Source of the DNA: Mucilaginibacter sp.
GTDB lineage: Bacteria; Bacteroidota; Bacteroidia; Sphingobacteriales; Sphingobacteriaceae
Assembly: GCF_025359345.1 (NCBI RefSeq)
Contig: NZ_JANYGQ010000013.1
Coordinates: 62,001 to 126,000, forward strand
Direction: 5' to 3'
DNA: 64,000 nt
A program made the position numbers and the translations under genes. The notes under the pieces were generated by a model. The model was not told where the DNA came from, ran no database searches, and worked only from the letters and a program-made list of their open reading frames with translations. Below are positions 49,561 through 57,680 of this stretch, piece after piece. How positions within the stretch are numbered: the stretch's first letter is position 1; the number at the start of each line of letters is the position of its first letter.

Positions 49561-49632
49561 GACTCACCCCGTCCGCTAGCTAGCGGATCGCTGGTCGACC
49601 CTCTCTGCGCAAGCGCAAATAGGGTGAGCTGC
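49561..49632. repeat. Single arm of the 175-bp palindromic element
   Basis: GACTCACCCCGTCCGCTAGC... to GGGTGAGCTGC reproduces, in reverse, the left arm of the copy at 46128. The centre and second arm are missing. It lies between cysE and cysM. Confidence 0.82.
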
Positions 49633-49637
49633 AATTT

Positions 49638-50450
49638 TTAATCTTTATTTTTATTCAGCACAACAAGCGCCGGTTTATGATAAACTGTCGAGTTTGGCTC
49701 CACACTTTTAGTCAGCCAAACGTTGCCGCCAATAGTGCTGTGGTGCCCTATTGAGGTTTCGCCGCCAAGTATAGTAGCACCGGAGTATATCACAACGTAA
49801 TCTTCAACCGTTGGGTGGCGCTTTGTAAAAGCCATATTTTTGGATACGCTTAAGGCGCCAAGGGTAACGCCCTGGTACAACTTAACGTGCTTGCCAATAA
49901 CGCAGCTTTCGCCAATTACAATGCCGGTGCCATGATCGATGTGAAAATATTCATCAATCTGCGCCGCGGGATGAATGTCGATGCCTGTTTTTGAGTGGGC
50001 GTATTCGGTCAATATCCGTGGCAACAGTGGTACATCATGCTGATATAATACATGCGCCAACCTGTAAAACGATATGGCAAAAAAGCCGGGATAAGTGCGA
50101 ATCACTTCAAACTCAGTCCGAGCGGCCGGGTCGCCTTCAAAAATTTCTTGTATATCGGTATTCAGCAGGCGGTATACCTCGGGCAGCTGTTCAAAAACCG
50201 ATTTTGACAGTTGGTCGCTATCGCAGTTTTCACAGGCTTTGGTGGCACTCATCACCAGGCAAAGCTCGTTACGCAGCCTTTTGAACTCATCCTTTAATTC
50301 GGCTATGGTGTGAAACTCCTGTTTGGATTGCTCCGGAAACAGCAACCGGATTACCTGCAGCGCCCAGGCAGCAATTTCCCTGTTTGATGCTACGGCCTCG
50401 GTTTTGTCGTGTTTATCAAACAATTGCCGGTAAAAATCTTCATTGGTCAT
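49638..50450 (-). CDS. cysE: Serine O-acetyltransferase
   Basis: 270 residues. Acetylates serine to O-acetylserine, feeding cysteine synthase. The C-terminal left-handed beta helix shows hexapeptide turns, starting FHIDHGTGIVIGESCVIGKHVKLYQGVTL, with the active-site His and Asp residues in IDIHPAAQIDEYFHIDHGTG. It then continues through YSGATILGGETSIGHHSTIGG. The N-terminal helical domain to about residue 150 is longer than in enteric CysE and resembles the EpsC-type version common in Bacteroidota. A TACCTTTA box about 50 bp upstream may be its promoter. Confidence 0.88.
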   Translation of the reverse strand: MTNEDFYRQLFDKHDKTEAVASNREIAAWALQVIRLLFPEQSKQEFHTIAELKDEFKRLRNELCLVMSATKACENCDSDQLSKSVFEQLPEVYRLLNTDIQEIFEGDPAARTEFEVIRTYPGFFAISFYRLAHVLYQHDVPLLPRILTEYAHSKTGIDIHPAAQIDEYFHIDHGTGIVIGESCVIGKHVKLYQGVTLGALSVSKNMAFTKRHPTVEDYVVIYSGATILGGETSIGHHSTIGGNVWLTKSVEPNSTVYHKPALVVLNKNKD

Positions 50451-50594
50451 TGGTTATTAATAATTGGTTGCATTCAAAATTTACTACGGGTGGCTTTAAA
50501 GGTAAAATAAATCTTTCCCTAAAACTATAGACTTAATAGTATATTTGAAATTACAAGTTTATATAAAATATTGTTGTTGGTTTGTAATTTTAGC

Positions 50595-50716
50595 GGTTAG
50601 AGACTGGTTATTAGAGATTAGTTGCGCAGCGACAACCTTTATTGCGGGAGACGTGATGCATCACTCCACAATTAAACCTTTTTTCAAATCTAATCTCTAA
50701 CCTCAAATCACTAATC
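50595..50716. repeat. Inverted repeat, TTAGAGATTAG family (copy 2)
   Basis: Left arm GGTTAGAGACTGGTTATTAG...(50595-50621) and right arm CTAATCTCTAACCTC...(50690-50716) pair around a 70-bp centre. It lies in the divergent gap between cysE and the TIM-barrel gene, ahead of a TATATTTA box (50748-50755). Confidence 0.75.
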
Positions 50717-50776
50717 AACTTTTTTTTCAAATGTGTCAAACTTACACTATATTTACCATCACCAATTATTAAACCA

Positions 50777-51652
50777 ATGAGTACCAGGAGATCGTTTCTT
50801 AAAACTTCGGCTGTGCTATCTGCCGGGTTATTAGTAGCCCCACAACTGTTTGCCTACGACAAAAAGTATATCGGCCTGCAATTATACACCGTTAGGGATG
50901 CTATGGGCGCCGACCCTGTTGCCGCGTTAGCCAAGGTTGCACAAATAGGCTATACTTCTGTTGAAGGCGCTACCTACACGGGCAGCGAAAAATTCTACGG
51001 GATGGATTCGGCCAAATTTGCTGCGCTTTTAAAATCCAATGGCTTAATAATGCCCAGCAGTCACTACCGTTTAGGTGAGGACAGCAAGGACATGAAGGGC
51101 ACCATATTAAACGATTGGCAAAAAGCTGTTGACGATGCTGCCACCGTTGGCGTAAAATACATGGTTTGCGCATGGCTGTCGCCGGTAGAACGTGGTAAAA
51201 TTGAACACTATAAAAAAATTGGCGGTGACTTAAATACCGCGGGCGAGATCTGCAAAAAAGCAGGTATACAGCTTTGCTACCATAACCACGATTTTGAATT
51301 TATACAGGAAGACGGCAAATATCCCTATGAGGCGTTATTGGCTGCAACTGATAAAGACCTGGTAAAAATGGAGATGGACCTTTATTGGGTAACCAAGGCC
51401 AACCAGGATCCGATAAAGCTGATCAATGAGCATCCGGGCCGTTTCCCGCTATGGCATGTTAAGGACATGGATAAAACCGAAAAACGCAATTTCACCGAGG
51501 TGGGCAATGGCGTTATCGACTTTAAAAACATATTCAAGCACGCTAAGAAGGCCGGTTTAAAATATTTCTTTGTTGAGCAGGATTCATGCCCGGGCAGTCC
51601 TTACGACAGCATTACCACCAGCATCAACTACATTAAGAGCAACTTGGTTTAA
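50777..51652 (+). CDS. Tat-exported sugar phosphate isomerase/epimerase-like TIM barrel (paralogue)
   Basis: 291 residues. Twin-arginine start MSTRRSFLKTSAVLSAGLLVA. The barrel follows the same plan as the protein at 29150-30025: YIGLQLYTVRDAMG, IGYTSVEGATYTGSEKFYG, LCYHNHDFEF, KMEMDLYWVTKAN, LWHVKDMDK and YFFVEQDSC. Glu, His and Asp positions that bind a divalent metal are conserved. Periplasmic; probably acts on an oxidised or keto sugar. Transcribed alone with its own terminator; the GMC/DUF1080 operon is 9 kb away. Confidence 0.88.
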   Translation: MSTRRSFLKTSAVLSAGLLVAPQLFAYDKKYIGLQLYTVRDAMGADPVAALAKVAQIGYTSVEGATYTGSEKFYGMDSAKFAALLKSNGLIMPSSHYRLGEDSKDMKGTILNDWQKAVDDAATVGVKYMVCAWLSPVERGKIEHYKKIGGDLNTAGEICKKAGIQLCYHNHDFEFIQEDGKYPYEALLAATDKDLVKMEMDLYWVTKANQDPIKLINEHPGRFPLWHVKDMDKTEKRNFTEVGNGVIDFKNIFKHAKKAGLKYFFVEQDSCPGSPYDSITTSINYIKSNLV

Positions 51653-51676
51653 GATCTTTACAATCAATCAACTCAG

Positions 51677-51707
51677 GCCGGGTAGTTTAATTACGCCCGG
51701 CTTTTTT
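51677..51707 (+). terminator. Terminator of the TIM-barrel gene
   Basis: GCCGGG pairs with CCCGGC around a 13-nt loop, followed by a T-run, 25 bp past the stop at 51652. Confidence 0.75.
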
Positions 51708-51712
51708 AATTA

Positions 51713-51790
51713 GCACGAATTTTTACGAATAAGTCGAATTTCACGAATTTTAAAATAGCGTGAATTCGATATAAGAACTCAATCCATTGA
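51713..51790. repeat. CGAATT-unit repeat (copy 2, partial)
   Basis: AGCACGAATTTTTACGAATA and following CGAATTTCACGAATT units match the left arm of the repeat at 12125-12235. The complementary arm is reduced to a short GTGAATTCG. Confidence 0.55.
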
Positions 51791-51817
51791 ACTGCGGTTG
51801 AAACCAAAATAGTCAGC

Positions 51818-51940
51818 CATCGCCTCACCCTGCCCTCTCCAAAGGAGAGGGTTCTGAAAAGGAAATTTCGAGGAGCGAAGCTTCAGTCCTCTCCTTTGGA
51901 GAGGATTATTACATGAGGGCTTCGCCGTTTAGGTGAGGCG
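51818..51940. repeat. Inverted repeat with CGCCTCACC ends and CTCTCC hairpins
   Basis: Outer ends CGCCTCACC (51821-51829) and GGTGAGGCG (51932-51940) are perfect complements. Inside, CCCTCTCCAAAGGAGAGGG and CCTCTCCTTTGGAGAGG are two palindromes related to each other. A fragment of the same style (CCCTCCCAGGGGAGGG) lies near 63805-63825. Confidence 0.75.
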
Positions 51941-52030
51941 AAACGCGAACCCGTAGGTAAGCGCCACGGATTTGATAGTATGAATTCTTATATCTAACTC
52001 ACGTTCAATTATTGCGAATTTGTATTCTTC

Positions 52031-53026
52031 TTATTGTGTAAAAACTTCGATGGTGTTAAGGTCGTTACCACCGCCACGGTTGGGCGCGCCTACGGCTATG
52101 TATATTTTGTTTTTGTAGACTATGGCCTGCATATCATGCCGGCCGGCTGCCAGGTGAGGGAGTTTTGTCCATAGACCCGTTTTGGTGTCAAAGGCTTCTG
52201 CCTCGTTGTGCGATGGTACCTGTGTACTGCTTTCGCCGCCCATAACAACCACCTGTTTTTTAAAGGCGACCGCCGTACCGCCACCCCTTAGCGTTGGCAG
52301 GTTTTGGGTTGAGAGCAGTGTTGTCCATTGGTTGGTTTTAAAATCAAAAACGTCAACTTCGGGGATGGTAAGTTTTAAAAGTTCGTTTGTTTTAACCGAT
52401 GTGCGCCTGCCCGCTGCAAAATACAATTTACTGCCAATCACTACTGCATGTGCATGGTCGCGGCCGCGCGGGGCATCGGGCATGGTGCGCCAGGCGCCGG
52501 TTTCGGGGTCGAATTCATCCATCCAGGTCACGGTGCCATCATAGTGTCCGTCCTGTATACCGCCGACTAAGTAAAATTTATTTTTATAAATAACCGTGCC
52601 GCCGCCGCCGCGAAGTCGGCCGGCAGACATGGCGGGGCCTTTTTGCCATTCGTCGGTTTGGGGGTTGTAGATGTAAATATTCGCCAGCGGCGTTTCATGC
52701 GGGTAGCCGCCGGTCATGCCGCCTATTACATAAATCTTATTTTTATAGGCCACCGCCTGGAAGTGGTGCATCTCGAAAGGGGTGTTGCCCTTATGCGTCC
52801 AAACGTTTATCGCCGGGTCGAACACATCAACCGTTTTAATGCCGCGGCCACCAAGCAGGTAAAAATGATCGTTCACCTCCACAAAGCCGCAGTCTTCACG
52901 GTTAGCGGGTGTTCCCTGGGTAGTAATTATTTGCCAGCTGCCCGACGGGGTTTTGGTGGTATCCTGTGCAGGCAAGGTAAATGAGAACGCTGTTAAAACA
53001 ACGAGGCAGGCGATAAATTTCTTCAT
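52031..53026 (-). CDS. Exported kelch-repeat propeller protein
   Basis: 331 residues with signal peptide MKKFIACLVVLTAFSFTLPAQ. Six kelch blades can be read, each with a double-Gly and a later Trp: FYLLGGRGIKTVDVFDP, IYVIGGMTGGYPHE, FYLVGGIQDGHYDG, LYFAAGRRTSVKTNE, VVVMGGESSTQVPS and IYIAVGAPNRGGGND. No copper or other active site is visible, so it is probably a binding module of the galactose-oxidase-like superfamily. Transcribed alone, divergent from the peroxiredoxin gene. Confidence 0.87.
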   Translation of the reverse strand: MKKFIACLVVLTAFSFTLPAQDTTKTPSGSWQIITTQGTPANREDCGFVEVNDHFYLLGGRGIKTVDVFDPAINVWTHKGNTPFEMHHFQAVAYKNKIYVIGGMTGGYPHETPLANIYIYNPQTDEWQKGPAMSAGRLRGGGGTVIYKNKFYLVGGIQDGHYDGTVTWMDEFDPETGAWRTMPDAPRGRDHAHAVVIGSKLYFAAGRRTSVKTNELLKLTIPEVDVFDFKTNQWTTLLSTQNLPTLRGGGTAVAFKKQVVVMGGESSTQVPSHNEAEAFDTKTGLWTKLPHLAAGRHDMQAIVYKNKIYIAVGAPNRGGGNDLNTIEVFTQ

Positions 53027-53105
53027 GATAATTGGTTTGTTTAAAAATAGGATTTAATTATGGTTTAATAAATCGGCTTCTCCCTAATTCTTCGTATGTT
53101 ACCAT

Positions 53106-53645
53106 ATGAAAATCAAAATTAGTTATGGTTTATTGTTAGCTGCTGTATTTTCGGTTGCAACATTTGGAAAAGCGCACGCCCAAGCCGAACAAAAAGAATT
53201 GGCAGTTGGCGATAAAATGCCGGCATTTGCACTTACCGACCAAAACGGCAAACGCTTTAACAGCGCCGATTATCTCGGCAAGAATTTCCTGGTGATTTAT
53301 TTTTACCCGAAGGATGAAAGCATGGTTTGCACCAAAGAAGCCTGCCAGTTTAGGGATAGCTTTAATGATTTCACCAAAGCCGGCGCCAAAGTAATCGGCA
53401 TAAATGCCGGTACAGTTGAAAGCCATAAGAGCTTCACCGACCATTACAAGCTGCCTTTTATTTTATTAAGCGACCCGGATAACGTAGTTTATCATAAATT
53501 CGGGGTGAAGAATAAAATGTTTATGACCGGCCGTCAAACTTTTGTGGTAGATAAGGAAGGCAAAATAGCGTTCACCTATACAGCCATGATGCAGGGCAAA
53601 AAACATGCGGATGATGCACTGGCATTTGTGAAGGGGCATAAGTGA
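53106..53645 (+). CDS. Exported PrxQ/BCP-type peroxiredoxin
   Basis: 179 residues with signal peptide MKIKISYGLLLAAVFSVATFGKAHAQ. The thioredoxin-fold active site is FYPKDESMVCTKEACQFRD, with peroxidatic C75 and, five residues on, resolving C80, the alpha-helical BCP arrangement. The usual TPG before the first Cys reads SMV here, an uncommon change. It would reduce peroxides in the periplasm; its reductant is unknown. The short C-terminal part (FVVDKEGKIAFTYTAMMQGKK) is typical. Confidence 0.9.
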   Translation: MKIKISYGLLLAAVFSVATFGKAHAQAEQKELAVGDKMPAFALTDQNGKRFNSADYLGKNFLVIYFYPKDESMVCTKEACQFRDSFNDFTKAGAKVIGINAGTVESHKSFTDHYKLPFILLSDPDNVVYHKFGVKNKMFMTGRQTFVVDKEGKIAFTYTAMMQGKKHADDALAFVKGHK

Positions 53646-53649
53646 GGTA

Positions 53650-53830
53650 GTTAATGGTTCATAGTTAATGGTAGCGGCAAACCCAGGCCTAAGGGCCCTG
53701 TAGCAACAGATGTTCATAGCTCAATGGGTTCCATCGCCTATAATCTAAATGCTATTGATAATATTTTGTGGCCATTAACTATTAACTTGCTATACACTAC
53801 TTTTCCGGCTATGAACCATTAACTATGAAC
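53650..53830. repeat. Inverted repeat, GTTAATGGTTCATAG family
   Basis: Left arm GTTAATGGTTCATAGTTAAT (53650-53671) pairs with the CTATGAACCATTAACTATGAAC text at 53808-53830. An extra copy, CCATTAACTATTAAC, is at 53771-53786. The centre is about 130 bp. It lies between the peroxiredoxin and DUF1475 genes, 6 bp before the latter's ATG. Similar in style to 2475-2563. Confidence 0.72.
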
Positions 53831-53835
53831 TAATC

Positions 53836-54171
53836 ATGATAACCTCTCTCAAAATCTTCTTCAGCGTCCTCTTCGTTTGGATGTGTTACCAGGTGATAAA
53901 TACCAGCATCCACAGTAACTTGTTTGAACAATGGAACTTTTTAGGCGGCATACCCTGGATGAGGGCTACCCTTTGGGATTTTTATGCCAATGTAGCTGCT
54001 ATTTTTTTATGGGTTTGCTGCAAAGAAAAAAGCGTGGTGCTGATGATCATCTGGCTTATATTATTGGTAGCTTTAGGCAGCATTGCTACCTGCGGTTATG
54101 TGCTGATACAACTGTTTAAGCTTAAACCGAACGAAGGATTGAAAGAATTTTTTAGCAAACAAAATGGATAA
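53836..54171 (+). CDS. DUF1475 membrane protein
   Basis: 111 residues, three membrane helices. The core IPWMRATLWDFYANVAAIFLWVCCKEKS and the following LILLVALGSIATCGYVLIQLF match the DUF1475 pattern known mainly from plants and some bacteria; no function has been assigned. It overlaps the DUF1295 gene by 8 bp, so the two are translated together. As the first gene of the series it may serve the lipid-modifying steps downstream. Confidence 0.8.
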   Translation: MITSLKIFFSVLFVWMCYQVINTSIHSNLFEQWNFLGGIPWMRATLWDFYANVAAIFLWVCCKEKSVVLMIIWLILLVALGSIATCGYVLIQLFKLKPNEGLKEFFSKQNG

Positions 54172-54955
54172 TCATTCAGTATGGGCGCTGGCGCTTTATA
54201 GTTTAATAGCCTGCTGCGTAATCATGTTTTTTGTATGGCTGTGGTCGTACAAAATAAAAAATGCGGGAGTAGTTGATATTTTCTGGTCATATAACTTCCC
54301 TGTTATCGCCATCATATTGTTATTACTGGCGCCGGGATTTGAAACGCGCAAGATTTTGCTTTGTAGCATGGTGATTATTGCCGGGGTACGATTGGGCACT
54401 CATTTAGCGGTGCGGGTTTTAAAACACCTGCACGAAGAAGAACCGCGATATGCTCAAATCCGTAAAGAGTGGGGAGCAAGCGCCGAGGTAAAAATGGCCG
54501 GCTTTTTCCAAATGCAGGCAGCTTCGAATGTGTTGCTGGCCATTCCGTTTTTTATCGTCGCTATGAATACCAGTACAGAACTGTCGCCGTTTGAATACGC
54601 CGGCGCAATTTTATGGCTGATAAGTGTAATCGGAGAGGCAACTGCCGACCAGCAACTGACCAATTTTAAAAAGAATCCGGCAAACAAAGGAAAAGTTTGC
54701 GATACAGGGCTGTGGGGTTATTCGCGGCACCCCAATTACTTTTTTGAGTGGCTGATGTGGGTATCATATTTTGTATTCGCGCTGGGGTCGCCTTATGGGT
54801 ATTTGGCAATAATCAGTCCGGCTATTATTTTATACCTGCTTACGAAGGTTACCGGCATACCGGCTACCGAGCAGCAATCGTTACGGTCGAAAGGGGAAGC
54901 TTTTAAAAAGTACCAGGAAAAAGTGAGTGTGTTTGTGCCATGGTTTAGGGAATAA
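54164..54955 (+). CDS. DUF1295 membrane reductase-like protein
   Basis: 263 residues, six or seven membrane helices. The C-terminal block VCDTGLWGYSRHPNYFFEWLMW is the signature of the steroid 5-alpha-reductase/DUF1295 group, with the NADPH-binding RHPNY. VVDIFWSYNFPVIAI near the start also fits. Family members reduce lipid double bonds or are uncharacterised. The gene starts inside the DUF1475 gene. After a 220-bp gap with a repeat it is followed by a CFA-like methyltransferase gene, a known companion. Confidence 0.88.
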   Translation: MDNHSVWALALYSLIACCVIMFFVWLWSYKIKNAGVVDIFWSYNFPVIAIILLLLAPGFETRKILLCSMVIIAGVRLGTHLAVRVLKHLHEEEPRYAQIRKEWGASAEVKMAGFFQMQAASNVLLAIPFFIVAMNTSTELSPFEYAGAILWLISVIGEATADQQLTNFKKNPANKGKVCDTGLWGYSRHPNYFFEWLMWVSYFVFALGSPYGYLAIISPAIILYLLTKVTGIPATEQQSLRSKGEAFKKYQEKVSVFVPWFRE

Positions 54956-54959
54956 GATG

Positions 54960-55061
54960 CAAGAGTCAAGAAATCAAGAGACAAGACGAAAAACCACATT
55001 GGTAAGTAAATTTATGAATTGGCGCTTTTATCTTGATTCTTGCATCTTGACTTCTTGATTC
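54960..55061. repeat. Inverted repeat, AGTCAAGAATCAAGAG family (copy 3)
   Basis: Left arm AAGAGTCAAGAAATCAAGAG (from 54961) and right arm CTTGATTCTTGCATCTTGAC...(55031-55061) pair around a 45-bp centre. It begins 6 bp after the DUF1295 stop and lies within the lipid-gene series. Confidence 0.75.
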
Positions 55062-55175
55062 TATTCCCCATGGCTCTAAAAAAATCACCGTCCGCAATCC
55101 ATCTCCAATAAAAAAACGTAAACTGCTTAAACAAACAAAAACAACAAACGAGCCGGCTTTTGCCAACCCTATTAC

Positions 55176-56213
55176 ATGCGGTACGATAAACTGATTGAAC
55201 AAAATAAAGTCCCTGATTTTTTGCTGAGGCAGGGCATCCGTAAATTATTAAAGCAACGGCTGGCCGACGAAAATAAAGGCGATGTTGAAGCACAGCAGGC
55301 ACACCTGATGGCTTTGATTGATAAGCTGAAAGCATCGCCAATAGCAGTTAACACGGTTGATGCCAACCAGCAGCATTACGAGGTACCGACTAAATTTTAC
55401 CAATATTGCCTTGGCAAAAATCTTAAATATTCAAGCTGTTATTATAAACCCGGCGTAACCAGTCTCGACCAGGCGGAAGATGATATGCTGGCGCTTACGT
55501 GTGAAAGGGCAGAACTTAAAAACGGGCAGCAGGTATTGGAACTTGGCTGCGGCTGGGGTTCGCTATCGCTTTACATGGCTGCGAAATACCCCGATAGTAC
55601 TTTTAAGGTGGTATCGAATTCGCGCACACAAAAAATGCATATCGACGAGCAGGCTGCACTGCGGGGTATTACCAATTTAATGGTGATAACTGCAGACATG
55701 AATACCTTTAAAATTGATGGCCAGTTTGATCGGGTGGTATCGGTAGAAATGTTCGAGCATATGCGCAATTATACACTGCTGATGAAGAAGGTAGCATCGT
55801 GCCTGAAACCGGATGGCAAGTTGTTTATTCATATTTTTACCCATAAAGAATATGCCTACCTATTTGAAGTAATTGACGATACCGACTGGATGAGCAAGTA
55901 TTTTTTTACCGGCGGCATTATGCCCAGCGACGATCTTTTATTTTATTTTAACGATGATTTGGTAGCTGAGCAGCACTGGCATGTAAACGGCACCCATTAT
56001 GGCAAAACAGCTGAAGACTGGCTGAAAAATATGGATAGACACAAAGCCGAAATCATGCCATTGTTTGAAGATACTTACGGAAAGGACCAGGCAGTGAAAT
56101 GGTGGGTTTACTGGCGGATATTTTACATGGCCTGCGCCGAATTGTGGAATTATAACAATGGGAACGAATGGATTGTGAGCCATTATTTGTTTCATAAAAC
56201 GCGCCAATCGTAG
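55176..56213 (+). CDS. Cyclopropane-fatty-acid-synthase-like methyltransferase
   Basis: 345 residues. The SAM pocket is VLELGCGWGSL (120-130), preceded by YYKPGVTSLDQAEDDML and followed by VVSNSRTQKMHID and VVSVEMFEHMRNY. The order is that of CFA synthase. Unlike E. coli CFA synthase it lacks the usual N-terminal lipid-binding half; instead about 110 residues carry NQQHYEVPTKFYQYCLG. Such shorter proteins methylate membrane fatty acid double bonds or other lipids. The C-terminal YWRIFYMACAELWNYNNGNEW also matches this subgroup. Part of the series from 53836 to 58985. Confidence 0.9.
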   Translation: MRYDKLIEQNKVPDFLLRQGIRKLLKQRLADENKGDVEAQQAHLMALIDKLKASPIAVNTVDANQQHYEVPTKFYQYCLGKNLKYSSCYYKPGVTSLDQAEDDMLALTCERAELKNGQQVLELGCGWGSLSLYMAAKYPDSTFKVVSNSRTQKMHIDEQAALRGITNLMVITADMNTFKIDGQFDRVVSVEMFEHMRNYTLLMKKVASCLKPDGKLFIHIFTHKEYAYLFEVIDDTDWMSKYFFTGGIMPSDDLLFYFNDDLVAEQHWHVNGTHYGKTAEDWLKNMDRHKAEIMPLFEDTYGKDQAVKWWVYWRIFYMACAELWNYNNGNEWIVSHYLFHKTRQS

Positions 56214-56236
56214 AGACACAAGTATTGTGTCTCTAC
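56210..56236. repeat. GTAGAGACACAA hairpin (family copy 3)
   Basis: A perfect 12-bp stem, GTAGAGACACAA with TTGTGTCTCTAC, and a 3-nt loop. Its first bases are the last codons and stop of the methyltransferase gene, and it lies in the 36-bp gap before the next gene. Confidence 0.85.
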
Positions 56237-56249
56237 ATAAAAATAACAT

Positions 56250-57428
56250 ATGATTAGATTTTACATTTTAGTTATTCTCTTCCTCATTTCACTGCTTTGC
56301 ATATTTAGGGCGCCCGAATATCATTTGTGGTTGCTGGCCATAGGCGTTACCGAATTCCCTATGCTATTTGCAAGTATTACCATATTTATGCTGGCGATTG
56401 GTATCTGGATACAGCGTTATCAATTGGCAGGGACGGTTTTAGGGCTGATTACGCTGGCGATTTTCCTTTCCCCTATTGTGCGCGCTTACTGGGTATCAAA
56501 AGACATAAAACAGGATATGGCGCAAGCATTCGGCACCAAAGAAAATGGCGAAATTGCCTTCAGTTTTTTCAGGATGTTTAAATCCGCTGAAGGTGTCAAA
56601 TACAAAACCATCGCCTATGTAAAATATAGCGACACATCAATGGCTATGGATTTCTACCCGGCACAGTTGCCCGGAGGTTCGCGGCTTATCCCCAATATGG
56701 ACGAAGCAGAATATGAGAAAATGAAACGGCCGTGTGTCATTGTGGTTCACGGCGGCTCGTGGGCTGGTGGCGACAGTCAACAATTGCCGGAACTCAACAG
56801 TTATTTGGCGTTAAGGGGTTACAATGTGGCCTCTATAAACTACCGCATGGCACCCAAATGGCAAACGCCCGCCCCGGTTGAAGATATAAAGGCAACCATA
56901 GCCTACTGTCGCCAGCATGCGGATGAGTTACATATCGACACTGATAACTTCATATTAATAGGCCGCTCGGCAGGAGCGCAGATTGCTTTGCTGGCAGCTT
57001 ATACCATGCACGAACCCGCTTTAAAAGGTGTGGTTGATTTTTATGGCCCGGCAGATATGGTTTGGGGGTATTCCATACCATCCAACCCGTTGATTATGGA
57101 TTCGAGGAAAGTAATGGAGCAATATATTGGCGGGCCGTATAGCAAAGTTCCGCAGAAATATGTGGCCTGCTCGCCTTTGGAATTTGTAAACAGGCAATCC
57201 GTTCCAACACTTATTATTCATGGTAATAATGATGTGCTGGTTTCACCAGAGCATAGCCGTCGCCTCGATTTAAAACTCACACAAAATGGCATCAAACATT
57301 ACTGGCTGAAACTGCCGTGGGCAACCCATGGGTTTGATTATAATTTGAACGGGCCGGGCGGGCAATTGTCTACTTATGCGGTGGAGACATTTTTGAAAAC
57401 GGTAATGGGCGAAGCCCCAAATAAATAA
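56250..57428 (+). CDS. Membrane-anchored alpha/beta hydrolase
   Basis: 392 residues. Three hydrophobic helices lie in the first 80 (FYILVILFLISLLCIF, LLAIGVTEFPMLFASITIFML, AGTVLGLITLAIFLSPIV). The catalytic domain follows from about 120. The oxyanion motif is HGGSWAGGDS at 167, the nucleophile S240 is in IGRSAGAQ, then acid NNDVLV and base H in ATHGFDY. This is a BD-FAE/HSL-like esterase. Located between a CFA-like methyltransferase and a COG2907 flavoprotein gene, it could act on a membrane lipid ester; that is an inference from position. Confidence 0.88.
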   Translation: MIRFYILVILFLISLLCIFRAPEYHLWLLAIGVTEFPMLFASITIFMLAIGIWIQRYQLAGTVLGLITLAIFLSPIVRAYWVSKDIKQDMAQAFGTKENGEIAFSFFRMFKSAEGVKYKTIAYVKYSDTSMAMDFYPAQLPGGSRLIPNMDEAEYEKMKRPCVIVVHGGSWAGGDSQQLPELNSYLALRGYNVASINYRMAPKWQTPAPVEDIKATIAYCRQHADELHIDTDNFILIGRSAGAQIALLAAYTMHEPALKGVVDFYGPADMVWGYSIPSNPLIMDSRKVMEQYIGGPYSKVPQKYVACSPLEFVNRQSVPTLIIHGNNDVLVSPEHSRRLDLKLTQNGIKHYWLKLPWATHGFDYNLNGPGGQLSTYAVETFLKTVMGEAPNK

Positions 57429-57432
57429 TTTT

Positions 57433-57608
57433 TTCGCCCTCTTTTTGCTTGCAAAGAGAGGGCAGGTCGAGCGAAGCAACGACCGGGTGAGTCCTCTTGA
57501 GGCGGCGTTAACGCAAATACATTAGCGCCAATGCACGGCGGCGTTGACTCACCCCGACCTCGCTTCGCTGGTCGACCCTCTCTGCGCAAGCGCAAAGAGG
57601 GTGAGCTA
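57433..57608. repeat. Palindromic element of about 175 bp (copy 3)
   Basis: Left arm TCGCCCTCTTTTTGCTTGCA through GACCGGGTGAGTC (57433-57493); right arm GACTCACCCCGACCTCGCTT to CGCAAAGAGGGTGAGCT (57545-57607). The centre, with GCGCCAATGCACGGCGGCG, matches that of the copy at 46128 in reverse orientation. It lies in the 252-bp gap before the COG2907 gene. Confidence 0.88.
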
Positions 57609-57680
57609 CAGTTCTTATTTAACCAATATGTTATCGCCACTACAAAATAAGCTTCTAGGCAAAAAAATTGAATATAACAA

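Larger units (their letters stand above)
51653..52030. other. Gene-free stretch with terminator and two repeats
   Basis: 378 bp between convergent genes. It holds a terminator (51677-51707), a partial CGAATT repeat (51713-51790) and the CGCCTCACC inverted repeat (51818-51940). No open frame of note. Confidence 0.65.
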
